A DNA stretch of 64,000 nt, taken from the NCBI RefSeq assembly GCF_000236035.1, contig NZ_JH393257.1, positions 397,035 to 461,034 of the forward strand, in the 5' to 3' direction. This stretch comes from Vreelandella boliviensis LC1. GTDB lineage: Bacteria; Pseudomonadota; Gammaproteobacteria; Pseudomonadales; Halomonadaceae. The notes beneath the pieces were generated by a model, which searched no databases, was not told the DNA's origin, and saw nothing but the letters and a program-made list of their open reading frames with translations. Below, in pieces: positions 43,386-52,213 of the stretch (position 1 is its first letter; the number at the start of each line of letters is the position of its first letter). Made by a program: the position numbers and the translations under genes.

Positions 43386-44840
43386 TTACAAGGATTCAAG
43401 GAAACGAACAAGTTCCGCTCGCTGGTCGGCGGGCAATTCGCGATAGGCCTGGGTGGCACTTTCTGCCTCACCCCCGTGCCAGAGAATCGCCTCCTCCAGA
43501 GTGCGGGCGCGACCGTCGTGGAGAAAACCCGCTCGGGGATTAATCGTTTGGGCCAGGCCAATACCCCACAGCGGCGGGGTGCGCCATTCGCGGCCATCGG
43601 CCTGGAACTCGCTGCGATGATCGGCCAAAGCGTCGCCCAGATCGTGAAGCAGCAGGTCGCTATAGGGCCATACTTCCTGATTTGCTAGCGCCGGACGGGT
43701 AGCATCCGCAGCGGTGCGATGACGGGGCGTGTGGCAACTTGCACAGCCCAGCGCGTTAAATCTCTCAGCACCCTGTTTCACTGCTGGGTCACCCATATTG
43801 CGGCGCATCGGCACCGCCAGACTGGAGGCGTAGAAAGTGACGAAGTCGGCTATTTCATCGCTGACTTCAGGCGTTCCGCCATTGGGAAAAGCGTCGCACC
43901 CCTGGCTCTCCATGCAGTCGGTTTGCGGTACCAGGCTGGAGGTCAACCCCATATCTCCTGCAAAGGCGTGCAAGCCCTGCTGTTCAATGCTGGGCTCGCC
44001 AGCTTTCCAGCCGAAACGCCCCATTACCGTGGTGCCACTGCGCGCATCCCAGACCTGATTGGCGCGGCCTGAGATGCCGTCGCCATCCGCGTCATCTGGG
44101 TCAGCGGCAGCCATCAAGTCGGCTTCGGGGATTACCTCTAACAGGCCTAGGCCAATCATCGGCGGCGCCAGCCGCGGTGAGGTCTGTAGTGTCTCGGGCA
44201 GTTCTCCGTAGGCGGGTTCGGCAATCGAGTAGAGCGGCTCCTGCAGGGTAACGCTAGTGCCATCGGCAAACGTCACCTCCCGGGGGTGATACTCGATCAG
44301 CATTTTGGCCTCTGGCTGCGCGCCAGATATCGCCGCCGTTTGTAGCTGCAGGCCATAATTGGGCACGGGAAGCGCACCGCGCTGTTCTAGCGTCGCTGCG
44401 TCTGCTTCGCTAGAGGGCAGAGAGAGACGCAGAAAAAGCGCGATAGGGTTTTCATCGCCCGTCGGAGGATGTCCCCGGCCATCTTTTATATGACAGCCCT
44501 GACAGCTATTGGTATTGAATAGCGGGCCCAGGCCATCGCGGGCCTCGGTGCTGGCGGGGGCGGCCACCCAGGGGTTACGGAAGAAGCTATTGCCAACGCT
44601 GAAATCCAAACGTTTGGTCATCGACATATTACCTAGCGGCAGCGAGTAGGCGTTGTGGTCGAACTGCTCCACCGACCCATCGCCGCCGCTCATGGGCGTC
44701 GTTTGGATGGGGGGGTAATCTTGGGTAGGTGACTCGGCAGCCTGCAAGGGCGTTGCCAGCAGGGCCAGCAAGAAACTGCTGTGGGCTAATGTGCAGGGCA
44801 GCCACTTGGCTTGGATAATACACCGGGGTAAGCGGTACAT
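43386..44840 (-). CDS. Di-haem oxidoreductase (DHOR / DUF1111 family)
   Basis: The product is a 484-residue periplasmic c-type cytochrome with two haem sites, CQGCH at 113-117 and CASCH at 366-370, and a signal peptide ending near PLQA (residue about 34). Proteins of this 'thiol oxidoreductase' family accompany imelysins in many proteobacteria. The ATG at 44840 has AAGG at 8 bp; the frame is open to 44879. It should carry electrons in the periplasm, possibly changing the redox state of iron bound by the imelysins; this is inference. Confidence 0.88.
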   Translation of the reverse strand: MYRLPRCIIQAKWLPCTLAHSSFLLALLATPLQAAESPTQDYPPIQTTPMSGGDGSVEQFDHNAYSLPLGNMSMTKRLDFSVGNSFFRNPWVAAPASTEARDGLGPLFNTNSCQGCHIKDGRGHPPTGDENPIALFLRLSLPSSEADAATLEQRGALPVPNYGLQLQTAAISGAQPEAKMLIEYHPREVTFADGTSVTLQEPLYSIAEPAYGELPETLQTSPRLAPPMIGLGLLEVIPEADLMAAADPDDADGDGISGRANQVWDARSGTTVMGRFGWKAGEPSIEQQGLHAFAGDMGLTSSLVPQTDCMESQGCDAFPNGGTPEVSDEIADFVTFYASSLAVPMRRNMGDPAVKQGAERFNALGCASCHTPRHRTAADATRPALANQEVWPYSDLLLHDLGDALADHRSEFQADGREWRTPPLWGIGLAQTINPRAGFLHDGRARTLEEAILWHGGEAESATQAYRELPADQRAELVRFLESL

Positions 44841-44881
44841 GGCGATACCTTGAGAAGGATGATGCTGAATAAAAAGCAACA

Positions 44882-44913
44882 GAGCCGCTCGATAGTAAAA
44901 CTATCGGCGGCTC
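44882..44913 (-). terminator. Hairpin between imelysin 1 and the di-haem oxidoreductase
   Basis: GAGCCGC-TC-GATAGT (44882-44896) pairs with ACTATCGGCGGCTC (44900-44913) apart from one bulged position, followed on the minus strand by GTTGCTTTTTATT. It probably attenuates transcription inside the operon. Confidence 0.6.
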
Positions 44914-44933
44914 ATGGTAGACGCTCGTTCGGT

Positions 44934-46244
44934 CTAGAACTGGTGACCGGCGTCATCAGGCTGCAAGGAGGTGACGCCCAACTCACCGGCGGCTTTTTCA
45001 AGCGATCCGGTTTGTGCCACCAAAGCTAGAATCGCGCCGTTGATCAACTCGCTGCCCTGCTCGTTACCCGGCGCGATCATCATATCGAAGGCCATTGGTG
45101 AGCTTTCCGACTCGGCCGCCTGCTTGATGGCATCGAGTCGCGCCATGGTAGCGTCAAGCTGTTCACTTAGGTTGTCGGCAAGCGTTTCATCCTGTTGGGC
45201 CAACAGGTCTTGCAGCGAAGGCCCCTCGACCACGCTGCCGTCTAGGCGCTGGTAGCTGCCGGTGTAGATATTCTGAATACCCTGACCGTTGTAGTAGTGA
45301 GAGTTGTGGGTATTGTCGCTGAAGCAGTCGTGCTCATCCTCAAACGAGTTGGCTTCAAGCGCGACCTTCAAGCGTTCACCGGCCAGTTCACCCAGGGACA
45401 GCGAGCCCATGCCAAACAGCATGCGACGTAGCCCCTCTTGATCGCTTTCCGCCAGCAGCTCCTGGCGATAATTACCTTCAGTTTCCGGTGCCCACTGGGC
45501 CACCATCCACTCAAGATCATCAACAAGCAGGTCGGACACCGCGTTCAGGTAAGTGCGGCGGCGATCGCAGTGGCCATGGGTGCAGTCATCACCGGTTTGA
45601 AAATCACTCACCGGCCGCTCGCCACTGCCTGCCTCAAAACCATTCAGATCCTGCCCCCAAAGCAGAAACTCAATGGCGTGATAGCCGCTGGCGACGTTGG
45701 CTTCCGAGCCGCCAATTTCGTTAAGGTCGGCGAGGAGTTGCGGGGTGATCTTGCTAACATCCAGGGTTTCTCCGCCTACCGTGATGCGCTCGTTGGCAAT
45801 GATATTAGCGGTGGCGCCTTCGTTGCCCAGTTCATATTGGTAGTCATCGCCTTCAACGTAATCGATCATGCCCTCATCGAGGGGCCAGGCGTTTAGCTGC
45901 CCTTCCCAATCGTCCACCACGGCATTGCCGAAGCGAAACACTTCGCTCTGCTGATAAGGAACACGCGCTTGCAGCCAGGCGTGTTTGGCGGCCGCCAGGG
46001 TCTCGGCAGTGGGATTGGCCAGCAATTCGTCGATGCGCTCGTTCAATGTCTGGGCGGCACTCAGTGCATCGGCGTAATTGGCATGAGCCAGATCGGCGTA
46101 GTGATGAACCACGGCGTCTGCACTAAGAGTATCGCCTGCAGCGGTGTCGGCAGCAGCGTTGTCAACAGCAACTGGGGCAAAAGGCATCAGCGCGCTAAGC
46201 GCAACGATGCCTGCAAGAGGGCGACGGAGCATGATGGCGGGCAT
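44934..46244 (-). CDS. Imelysin-family (peptidase M75-like) periplasmic protein
   Basis: The product is a 436-residue exported protein: signal peptide about 1-32, imelysin domain to the end. The motif SGYHAIEFLLWGQDLNG contains the conserved GxHxxE, and HCDRRRTYLNAVSDLLVDDL follows. Such proteins (ICMP-like, EfeO-related) are iron-regulated and thought to bind iron or haem. AAAGGA precedes the ATG. It heads an operon with the di-haem oxidoreductase, a second imelysin and DUF1513. The palindrome at 46350-46382 lies upstream. Confidence 0.88.
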   Translation of the reverse strand: MPAIMLRRPLAGIVALSALMPFAPVAVDNAAADTAAGDTLSADAVVHHYADLAHANYADALSAAQTLNERIDELLANPTAETLAAAKHAWLQARVPYQQSEVFRFGNAVVDDWEGQLNAWPLDEGMIDYVEGDDYQYELGNEGATANIIANERITVGGETLDVSKITPQLLADLNEIGGSEANVASGYHAIEFLLWGQDLNGFEAGSGERPVSDFQTGDDCTHGHCDRRRTYLNAVSDLLVDDLEWMVAQWAPETEGNYRQELLAESDQEGLRRMLFGMGSLSLGELAGERLKVALEANSFEDEHDCFSDNTHNSHYYNGQGIQNIYTGSYQRLDGSVVEGPSLQDLLAQQDETLADNLSEQLDATMARLDAIKQAAESESSPMAFDMMIAPGNEQGSELINGAILALVAQTGSLEKAAGELGVTSLQPDDAGHQF

Positions 46245-46349
46245 TACAGTGTCCTTTAGGCTGTGGCGTTACAGGAACTACTAAAATAAGGTGCTAAGGC
46301 ATCTAGCTAGGATTAGTGTTGCGCCTCAAGCTGGAATGTAATTCATTGC

Positions 46350-46382
46350 CTTATGAGATTCAATACCATTTAATCTCATAAG
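46350..46382. promoter_or_regulatory. Palindromic operator candidate between imelysin 1 and argP
   Basis: Perfect 11-bp arms CTTATGAGATT (46350-46360) and AATCTCATAAG (46372-46382) are separated by 11 bases, a T-N11-A spacing typical of LysR sites. The left half also reads as TGAGATT-C-AATACCA, 10 of 14 to the Fur model. It could serve either divergent gene. Confidence 0.6.
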
Positions 46383-46450
46383 AGAGCGCGACAGGGTTTA
46401 ATCATCTTTTTTTGCTTCACGTCACTTTTTGCTGCCCAAGGAACACCGCC

Positions 46451-47317
46451 ATGCTGGATTACAAACTGCTTCATGCCTTGGCGACCGTAGTGGAGTGCAA
46501 CGGTTTCGAGCGCGCAGGCGATGTGCTGGGGCTCTCGCAGTCGGCAGTCTCCCAGCGCATCAAGGCACTGGAAGTTCGCCTTGGCCAGCCGGTGCTGGTA
46601 CGCCACCCTCATCTAGCCCCCACCCCTGCAGGCCAGCGACTGTTGACCCACTACCAGCAAGTACAGCTATTAGAGCGAGACTTGCGGGGCTCCTTACCCA
46701 CACTGGATGACCAGGCACCGCGCCTGCGTATCGCTATCAATGCGGATAGTTTGGTCACCTGGTGGGCTGAGGCCATCGCGACTATCTGCCAGCAAGAGGG
46801 TGTACTGCTGGATCTGGTGATTGAAGACCAGGATGTCGGGCTCAAGCGCCTGCGCGATGGCGATGTAGCAGCCTGCCTGTGCGCCACGCCACAACCGATT
46901 GCCGGGGCACGTTGTGTCGCTCTGGGAGAAATGCGCTACCACCCTTTGGCGACACCGGCGTATATCGAGCGCTACTTTCCAGAAGGCCCTTCGGAGGAGA
47001 ACTTTCAGCGTGCGCCAGCCATCGTCTTCGGTCCTCACGATCAATTGCAGCATCGCTTTCTGGCTCAGTGCGGTTACCACGGCCACTTTCCTTATCACCT
47101 ATGCCCATCTTCAGAAGGCTTTGTGCGCTTAGCCGCGGCGGGGATCGGTTACGGCATGATGCCGCAACTACAGGTTGGCGAATTAATAGCGAGTGGCCAA
47201 CTGGCCAGCGTTGCTCCCGGCCATTTTTTGACAGTGCCACTATATTGGCATTTTTGGCGCCATAGCGGCCAACTAATTCAACAACTTACAAAAAATTTAA
47301 GCCAAGTTATGACTTAA
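46451..47317 (+). CDS. argP: LysR-type regulator of the ArgP/IciA group
   Basis: The 288-residue regulator has an N-terminal winged helix (MLDYKLLHALATVVECNGF, SQSAVSQRIKALE) and a LysR substrate domain. Its N-terminus and GLSQSAVSQRIK match ArgP, which senses arginine/lysine and activates argO. The start at 46451 has AAGGA at 8 bp. It is divergent from the imelysin operon, not next to argO as in some genomes; the ArgO-like exporter is at 826. Its target could be argO or a neighbour. Confidence 0.85.
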   Translation: MLDYKLLHALATVVECNGFERAGDVLGLSQSAVSQRIKALEVRLGQPVLVRHPHLAPTPAGQRLLTHYQQVQLLERDLRGSLPTLDDQAPRLRIAINADSLVTWWAEAIATICQQEGVLLDLVIEDQDVGLKRLRDGDVAACLCATPQPIAGARCVALGEMRYHPLATPAYIERYFPEGPSEENFQRAPAIVFGPHDQLQHRFLAQCGYHGHFPYHLCPSSEGFVRLAAAGIGYGMMPQLQVGELIASGQLASVAPGHFLTVPLYWHFWRHSGQLIQQLTKNLSQVMT

Positions 47318-47521
47318 GCATGAGTTTTTTAAACGCTATTTTTGGCCAAAGCCGACTACACTCAAAAGGCTTATCGTAGGCACAGGGAAATTGAGTTGCT
47401 TTTGGGCGGGGTGGCATGCAAACCGCATCTGAGCGCTATGTCGACGAATTAGCGGCCCCCGGTGGGTAAGGGAACCCAGGGAACAGCGAACGGGGTAATA
47501 AAATCAAAAAAGCGATGCCCT
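47318..47521 (+). promoter_or_regulatory. Possible structured leader before the GGDEF gene
   Basis: The 204-bp gap has segments that resemble parts of the c-di-GMP-I (GEMM) aptamer: GGCACAGGGAAA near 47377-47391, ATGCAAACCGC near 47417, and GGTGGGTAAGGGAACC near 47460. I could not fold it and the spacing is not a clear match, so this is only a suggestion. No other gene is seen. Confidence 0.2.
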
Positions 47522-49327
47522 ATGCATGCACGACGTTTAACAACGGGTGTTTACACCGGTTTATTGCTGCTGCTTGCGGTTTATTTTATGCCGTGGGCTC
47601 AAGCAAATACACTCCTATCCGCATCGCCGAACCAGGCGAGCTACTCACTTACCCCTTATAACGAGTTCTGGCTAGCCGACGAACAGTCTTTAACGATTAA
47701 CGATTTACTCAGCCAACAGCGTACTTTTCAGCGAACGCACCAAGCCCAAGATTTAAATTTCGGCTATACCCGGGGTGATGTGTGGCTGCGAACTCAGGTA
47801 CGCAATGACTCACCGGAACCCCAACGTTGGATAGTGGAGTTTGAATACCCGTTCTTGGATTACGTTACCCTTTATACGCTTCGCCAACAGCATAGCGATG
47901 TGCAGCATAGCGGCAGTGCAGTTCCCGTTGAACAGCGCGCGCTCGCTCGCCGTCAGGCAGTTTTCCCTCTAGAACTGGCCGCCCACGAAACCGTCACGCT
48001 GTATACCCATGTAGCTGCCTCAGGCAGCAAGATGCTTAGCTATAACTTATTAACGCCAGAAGCATTTTATACCCAGAACGATCGTCATAATTTTTGGCTG
48101 GCCACCTACTTCGGCATGCTACTGGCGATGGGCTTATATAATTTACTACTATTTTTTGGCTTAAAAGAGCGCGTATTTCTTCACTACTCGCTATTTGTCG
48201 CTGGCTTTGGGCTCGCCATTCTGGCGTTTAACGGCATTGGCACACTCATGTTTTGGAGTTTTCTGGGTGAAAACACGTCACGCCTGGTGGCGCTCGGTTT
48301 CACCTTTGCCTCTACCATGGCCACGCTATTTGCGCAGAGTTTTCTTAATACAGAGGCGTACTGCCCACGCTGGCATCAAGTATTAAGCACCTTTCGCAAT
48401 TACTGTTGGCTGGCCGTCATTGCCTCGCTACTGCTGCCCATTCCTGCGGCCCTTCACCTAATGGATGTGACGGGTTTTATGGCGGCTTTACTGCTCCTGA
48501 TATGCGGCAGCTACTGCAGCCTACGGCGGGTACCCAGCGCTCGACTGTTCGTGTTTGCGTGGTCGATATTCCTGTTAGGTGCAGGTGTCTTTGCACTACG
48601 CAACCTGGGCATACTACCGGCTAATTTTATTACCCTACATGGTATTCAAATTGGCTCCGCGCTAGAAATGTTACTGCTCTCGTTTGCGCTAGCATCGCGC
48701 TTCAACAAACTTAAACGGCAAAAAGAGCGGGCTCAAGCCGCTATGTTAACTGCGCTTAAAAAGCAGGAAGCCGCGCTGGAGCAAAAAGTCGCCGCCCGCA
48801 CTAGAGCGCTGGAGCATTTAGCCAACTGCGATATGCTGACCGGTTTATTAAATCGCCACGGCTTGGCGCGCTGCGCCAAAGAAGCTCTGGAGCGTAATCG
48901 CCAATATAGCCAGCGCCTAGCGTTACTGATGCTCGATCTAGATCGCTTCAAACCTATTAACGACTGCTACGGCCATGAGGCGGGAGATTTTGTATTACAA
49001 CAAATAGCTAAACGAATCGCCCACCTGGCGCGCACGGGTGACCACTGCGCACGCTTTGGCGGTGATGAATTCATTATTATCATGGAAAATATCGAACCAG
49101 ACGATACCCTTGAGAATATACAGACCCGTATCGCTGAAGCCATTCGTTCACCGATCAAACTCCCCTGCGGCGAGCGAGTCAGTGTTAGCGTGAGCATTGG
49201 GGTAAGCACTTGTCAGGAAACAGACGACGCCACTCTTGAGAGCTTACTGCGAGAAGCCGATAGCCATATGTACGCTGTCAAATCACGCCAAGCAGCAAAG
49301 TGCTATCGCTACGGCTCGGCGAGTTAG
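47522..49327 (+). CDS. Diguanylate cyclase with 7TMR-DISM sensor
   Basis: The 601-residue signalling protein has a signal peptide, a periplasmic 7TMR-DISMED2-type sensor domain (about 30-165, FWLADEQSLTIND; TRGDVWLRTQV), seven membrane helices (about 180-390), a short coiled coil (KRQKERAQAAMLTALKKQEA) and a GGDEF domain. GGDEF is exact at 513-517, and an RxxD inhibitory site (RTGD) sits five residues before, so it should be active and product-inhibited. The start ATG 47522 is the best choice, though no strong ribosome binding site is seen; a GTG at 47462 is possible. Confidence 0.88.
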   Translation: MHARRLTTGVYTGLLLLLAVYFMPWAQANTLLSASPNQASYSLTPYNEFWLADEQSLTINDLLSQQRTFQRTHQAQDLNFGYTRGDVWLRTQVRNDSPEPQRWIVEFEYPFLDYVTLYTLRQQHSDVQHSGSAVPVEQRALARRQAVFPLELAAHETVTLYTHVAASGSKMLSYNLLTPEAFYTQNDRHNFWLATYFGMLLAMGLYNLLLFFGLKERVFLHYSLFVAGFGLAILAFNGIGTLMFWSFLGENTSRLVALGFTFASTMATLFAQSFLNTEAYCPRWHQVLSTFRNYCWLAVIASLLLPIPAALHLMDVTGFMAALLLLICGSYCSLRRVPSARLFVFAWSIFLLGAGVFALRNLGILPANFITLHGIQIGSALEMLLLSFALASRFNKLKRQKERAQAAMLTALKKQEAALEQKVAARTRALEHLANCDMLTGLLNRHGLARCAKEALERNRQYSQRLALLMLDLDRFKPINDCYGHEAGDFVLQQIAKRIAHLARTGDHCARFGGDEFIIIMENIEPDDTLENIQTRIAEAIRSPIKLPCGERVSVSVSIGVSTCQETDDATLESLLREADSHMYAVKSRQAAKCYRYGSAS

Positions 49328-49349
49328 TCTTTAGCCAATGTATTGGCCG

Positions 49350-49907
49350 TTAATCAAATAAACTCATACGCTTCATAACGTTATCGCGCTTGATTTTCCA
49401 ATGGAATATAGCGCCGGCGACGTGCAGTACCACCAAACCTAAAATGACCCACCCCAGGCGCCCATGCCACATAAAGAGTTGCTCAGACAGCTGCTCGCGC
49501 TCGCCAATCAACCCTGGCAAATGCCAATTAAAAAACTCCACTGGAAAGCCGCCGCTTGCGGTGGCTGCCCAGCCCAACAAAGGCATAACAACCAGCGCAA
49601 TGTAGAGCAAATGGTGCACACTTGTACTGGCAATCCGCTCTAAGGTATTTAGGGGCGGTTCATGATCGGGCACCACAAAAGCCAAACGGGTAATAATACG
49701 TAGCGTCATTAACAACAGTATCAACACACCCAGCGTCTTATGGCTGGTATACAGTATGTTCGTGAGCATATTGCCGACTAGAGCGACTGTGCGTTCATAG
49801 CCCAAAAAGCCTAGCGTTAAACCGCTGGCCAAAGAGAGCAACACCGCGCCAGCCACCAGCCAGTGCAGCACCCGATGCGGGTAGATATAGCGATCCAGTT
49901 CGTGCAT
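49350..49907 (-). CDS. Cytochrome b561
   Basis: The 185-residue four-helix diheme membrane cytochrome begins helix 1 with RVLHWLVAGAVLLSLASGLTL, helix 2 with YTSHKTLGVLILLLM, helix 3 with VHHLLYIALVVMPLLGW and helix 4 with MWHGRLGWVILGLVVLHVAG, each with its expected histidine ligand. TAGGAG stands 8 bp before the ATG at 49907. It is convergent with the GGDEF gene and not close in sequence to the b561 at 26440. Electron donor and acceptor cannot be told. Confidence 0.88.
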   Translation of the reverse strand: MHELDRYIYPHRVLHWLVAGAVLLSLASGLTLGFLGYERTVALVGNMLTNILYTSHKTLGVLILLLMTLRIITRLAFVVPDHEPPLNTLERIASTSVHHLLYIALVVMPLLGWAATASGGFPVEFFNWHLPGLIGEREQLSEQLFMWHGRLGWVILGLVVLHVAGAIFHWKIKRDNVMKRMSLFD

Positions 49908-50005
49908 GTTGAGAGCTCCTAACAGCGAATTCATTTGCTTTCTAGTCTAGTCAGTAACGCTCCCTTGCGCTGATTAAAGCACTACACGACCATCAACGGT
50001 AAGCA

Positions 50006-50200
50006 TTACTTAGGCTTTGTGCGACCGATACCTAGTTCACCGCCTTTCGACCAATTCTCACCATTTATCTCTTGAAAAAATACCTGCACGCTTTGCGGAT
50101 CGGTGCCATACACCTCGGTAAAGGCGGTGGTAATACGTTTTGCCAACTCTCGTTTCTGCTCGACGTCACGGGGGAACTGCTGAATAGTCACAATGGGCAT
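50006..50200 (-). CDS. 4-oxalocrotonate tautomerase family protein
   Basis: The 64-residue protein begins MPIVTIQQFPRDVEQKRELA. Proline 2, exposed after methionine removal, is the catalytic base of the family. The length is typical. Good AGGAG is seen before the start (50206-50210 region). It may act in catabolism of aromatic or keto acids; no pathway genes are adjacent, apart from the LysR regulator 30 bp upstream. Confidence 0.88.
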   Translation of the reverse strand: MPIVTIQQFPRDVEQKRELAKRITTAFTEVYGTDPQSVQVFFQEINGENWSKGGELGIGRTKPK

Positions 50201-50230
50201 TTAAGACTCTCCTGGGGTTAAAAACCCACT

Positions 50231-51103
50231 TTATAGCGCTTGTTCGGGCACTGCCAGCTGCTCGCGTATTAACTCTCCCAATCGACGCGCAGGCTCCGAA
50301 GGGCGGTGCGGCGCCCGGTGCAGCGCCAATTCAATCATCGGCAGCGCAGGCAGCCCGCTGCTCTCTTCCAGCGGCCTCAGCGCAGGGTTTAGCATGCTGC
50401 GAGTCACCACCACAATGGCCAGCCCAGCGGTCACAATCGGCGCCAGCCCTGCCATGGATTGACTGGTATAGGCAACACGCCAGCTACGCCCGGCTGATTG
50501 CAAAGCCTGCTCAGCCACTTCACGAAATACGTCTGCCCCCGGTGAATAAAGTGCCAGTGGCAGAGGGTCACTAAGCAGCGGCTGCCGGTTCATACCGACT
50601 GCCCACACCAGTGGTTCACGACGGATAACATCACCGCCCGGTGAATTGCGCTGCCGGGTCACCAGGGCGAGATCCAACTCTTTGGCCTTAACCTGCTCAA
50701 CGAGATGTGCGCTGGTGCCACAGATTACCTTGAGCCCCACGGCGGGGTAGAGCTGATGAAAGTACGCAAATACCGAGGGCAGCAGCGAGGCGTAATCTTC
50801 AGGAATGCCGAGGGTCAGATCCCCTGTTACCTGCCGCGCTTGCATATCGCTCCACGCGTCATCGTTAAGCGCTAATAGCCGCCGGGCATGGTTAAGTAAG
50901 CGTTCACCTTCTGAGGTAAAGCGTATTCGTCGCCCTTCCCGCTCGTGCAACGTGAGCGATAGCTGCGCCTCTAACCGCTGCAGCTGCATGCTCACGGTGG
51001 ACTGAGTGTACGCCAACCGTTTCGCGGCCGCGGTCACGCTACCGGTGTCCGCAATCGCCACCAGGGTGCGCAGCAGGGTTAGGTCTAAGGTGGGTGCACG
51101 CAT
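50231..51103 (-). CDS. LysR-type transcriptional regulator
   Basis: The 290-residue regulator has an N-terminal helix-turn-helix (LDLTLLRTLVAIADTGSVTA, TQSTVSMQLQRLEAQL) and a LysR substrate-binding domain. The N-terminal sequence places it with the LrhA/HexA-like group. It is divergent from the EamA transporter, 101 bp apart, so the transporter or the tautomerase is its probable target. Confidence 0.88.
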   Translation of the reverse strand: MRAPTLDLTLLRTLVAIADTGSVTAAAKRLAYTQSTVSMQLQRLEAQLSLTLHEREGRRIRFTSEGERLLNHARRLLALNDDAWSDMQARQVTGDLTLGIPEDYASLLPSVFAYFHQLYPAVGLKVICGTSAHLVEQVKAKELDLALVTRQRNSPGGDVIRREPLVWAVGMNRQPLLSDPLPLALYSPGADVFREVAEQALQSAGRSWRVAYTSQSMAGLAPIVTAGLAIVVVTRSMLNPALRPLEESSGLPALPMIELALHRAPHRPSEPARRLGELIREQLAVPEQAL

Positions 51104-51204
51104 ATATCACCAAGCTTGATAAAAACGATCATAAAAGATCGATGTTGTGATGCATTGATGATGAGTATGCTGCTCGGCACATGCTCAAATCAAGGAGAAC
51201 TCTT

Positions 51205-52083
51205 ATGCATCCCGTTCACTCCCCCGCGGTATTCCCACGTTGGTACAGTGTTGGTGCGGCGCTGGTGGCCGTGATGCTTTGGAGTGCGGCACCGCTGCTG
51301 GCTGAGTTTGCCAAAGCGACACCGCCCTTGCAGCTAACCGCCGTTACCTTGTTAGCGGGATCATTGGCAACGCTACCGTTAAGCCGCCGCGTTAACGTCG
51401 CCGCCTGCGGCGCGGGTTGGCAGCTCAGCGTGTGGGTGGGCATCCCACTTCTCATCTTTGGCGCCGTAAGCACCTACTTTATCGGTATGCGGTTAGCGCC
51501 CGCCGCCGAAGCAGCGCTAATTACCTACACTTGGCCCGTGCTGTTTGTGCTGCTCAGCCAATGGAGCCGTTTTGGCCGCCTGCGCATCGCGGGGGTTGTC
51601 GGCGCCCTAATTGCGTTTTCAGGCGCGGCGCTACTGTTGGTTCCTCAAGCCATCAGTGGGGGCCTGGGTGGCGCCACCACAGGCTACGCGCTAGCACTGC
51701 TGGCCGCATGCTGCTGGGCAATCTATTCATGGTTAAGCCAAGCAGCGCCAGTGGCGTTAACGCCGCTGCTGCCGCGGCTACTGCTCATCGCCTGTGCTAT
51801 TGCCTTAACCGCGAGCCTGGCACTGGAAGGCACGCTAGCTTTTCCCAGCGGGGAGGCATTGCTGGCAGGTATCGCGCTAGGATTAGGGCCTTACGGAGTG
51901 GCCATGGTGGCGTGGGATAAAGCGTTGCGCTGGGGGCACGCTAGCCTTGTAGGTAGTTTGGCGTATGGCGTGCCGATTCTGGCCGCTCTGCTGCTGGTAC
52001 TGGCAGGCATGAGCGTGCTCGACTGGCGTTTACCCGCCGCGGCAGTACTAGTGGTGGTTGGCTGCCTCAAAGCTGGCCGCTGA
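51205..52083 (+). CDS. EamA/DMT-family metabolite exporter
   Basis: The 292-residue protein has about ten hydrophobic helices in two EamA repeats (51205-51640; 51650-52083). Motifs VMLWSAAPLLAEFAK and ALITYTWPVLFVLLSQ resemble the YddG aromatic amino acid exporter group. AAGGAG precedes the ATG at 51205. It is divergent from the LysR gene, a common pairing. A bidirectional terminator follows. Confidence 0.85.
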   Translation: MHPVHSPAVFPRWYSVGAALVAVMLWSAAPLLAEFAKATPPLQLTAVTLLAGSLATLPLSRRVNVAACGAGWQLSVWVGIPLLIFGAVSTYFIGMRLAPAAEAALITYTWPVLFVLLSQWSRFGRLRIAGVVGALIAFSGAALLLVPQAISGGLGGATTGYALALLAACCWAIYSWLSQAAPVALTPLLPRLLLIACAIALTASLALEGTLAFPSGEALLAGIALGLGPYGVAMVAWDKALRWGHASLVGSLAYGVPILAALLLVLAGMSVLDWRLPAAAVLVVVGCLKAGR

Positions 52084-52133
52084 TGCACGTCACAAAACGT
52101 TTATAGCGAAGAGTCGATAGCAAACAAAACTTA

Positions 52134-52166
52134 AACGCCCTTGTCGCAATCAGCAACAAGGGCGTT
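52134..52166. terminator. Bidirectional terminator
   Basis: AACGCCCTTGT (52134-52144) and ACAAGGGCGTT (52156-52166) form an 11-bp perfect stem between the convergent EamA and PPC-repeat genes. Confidence 0.75.
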
Positions 52167-52213
52167 GTTAGTTACTTATCTCTTTCTTACCGACTTATAA
52201 AATCGCCGAAGCA

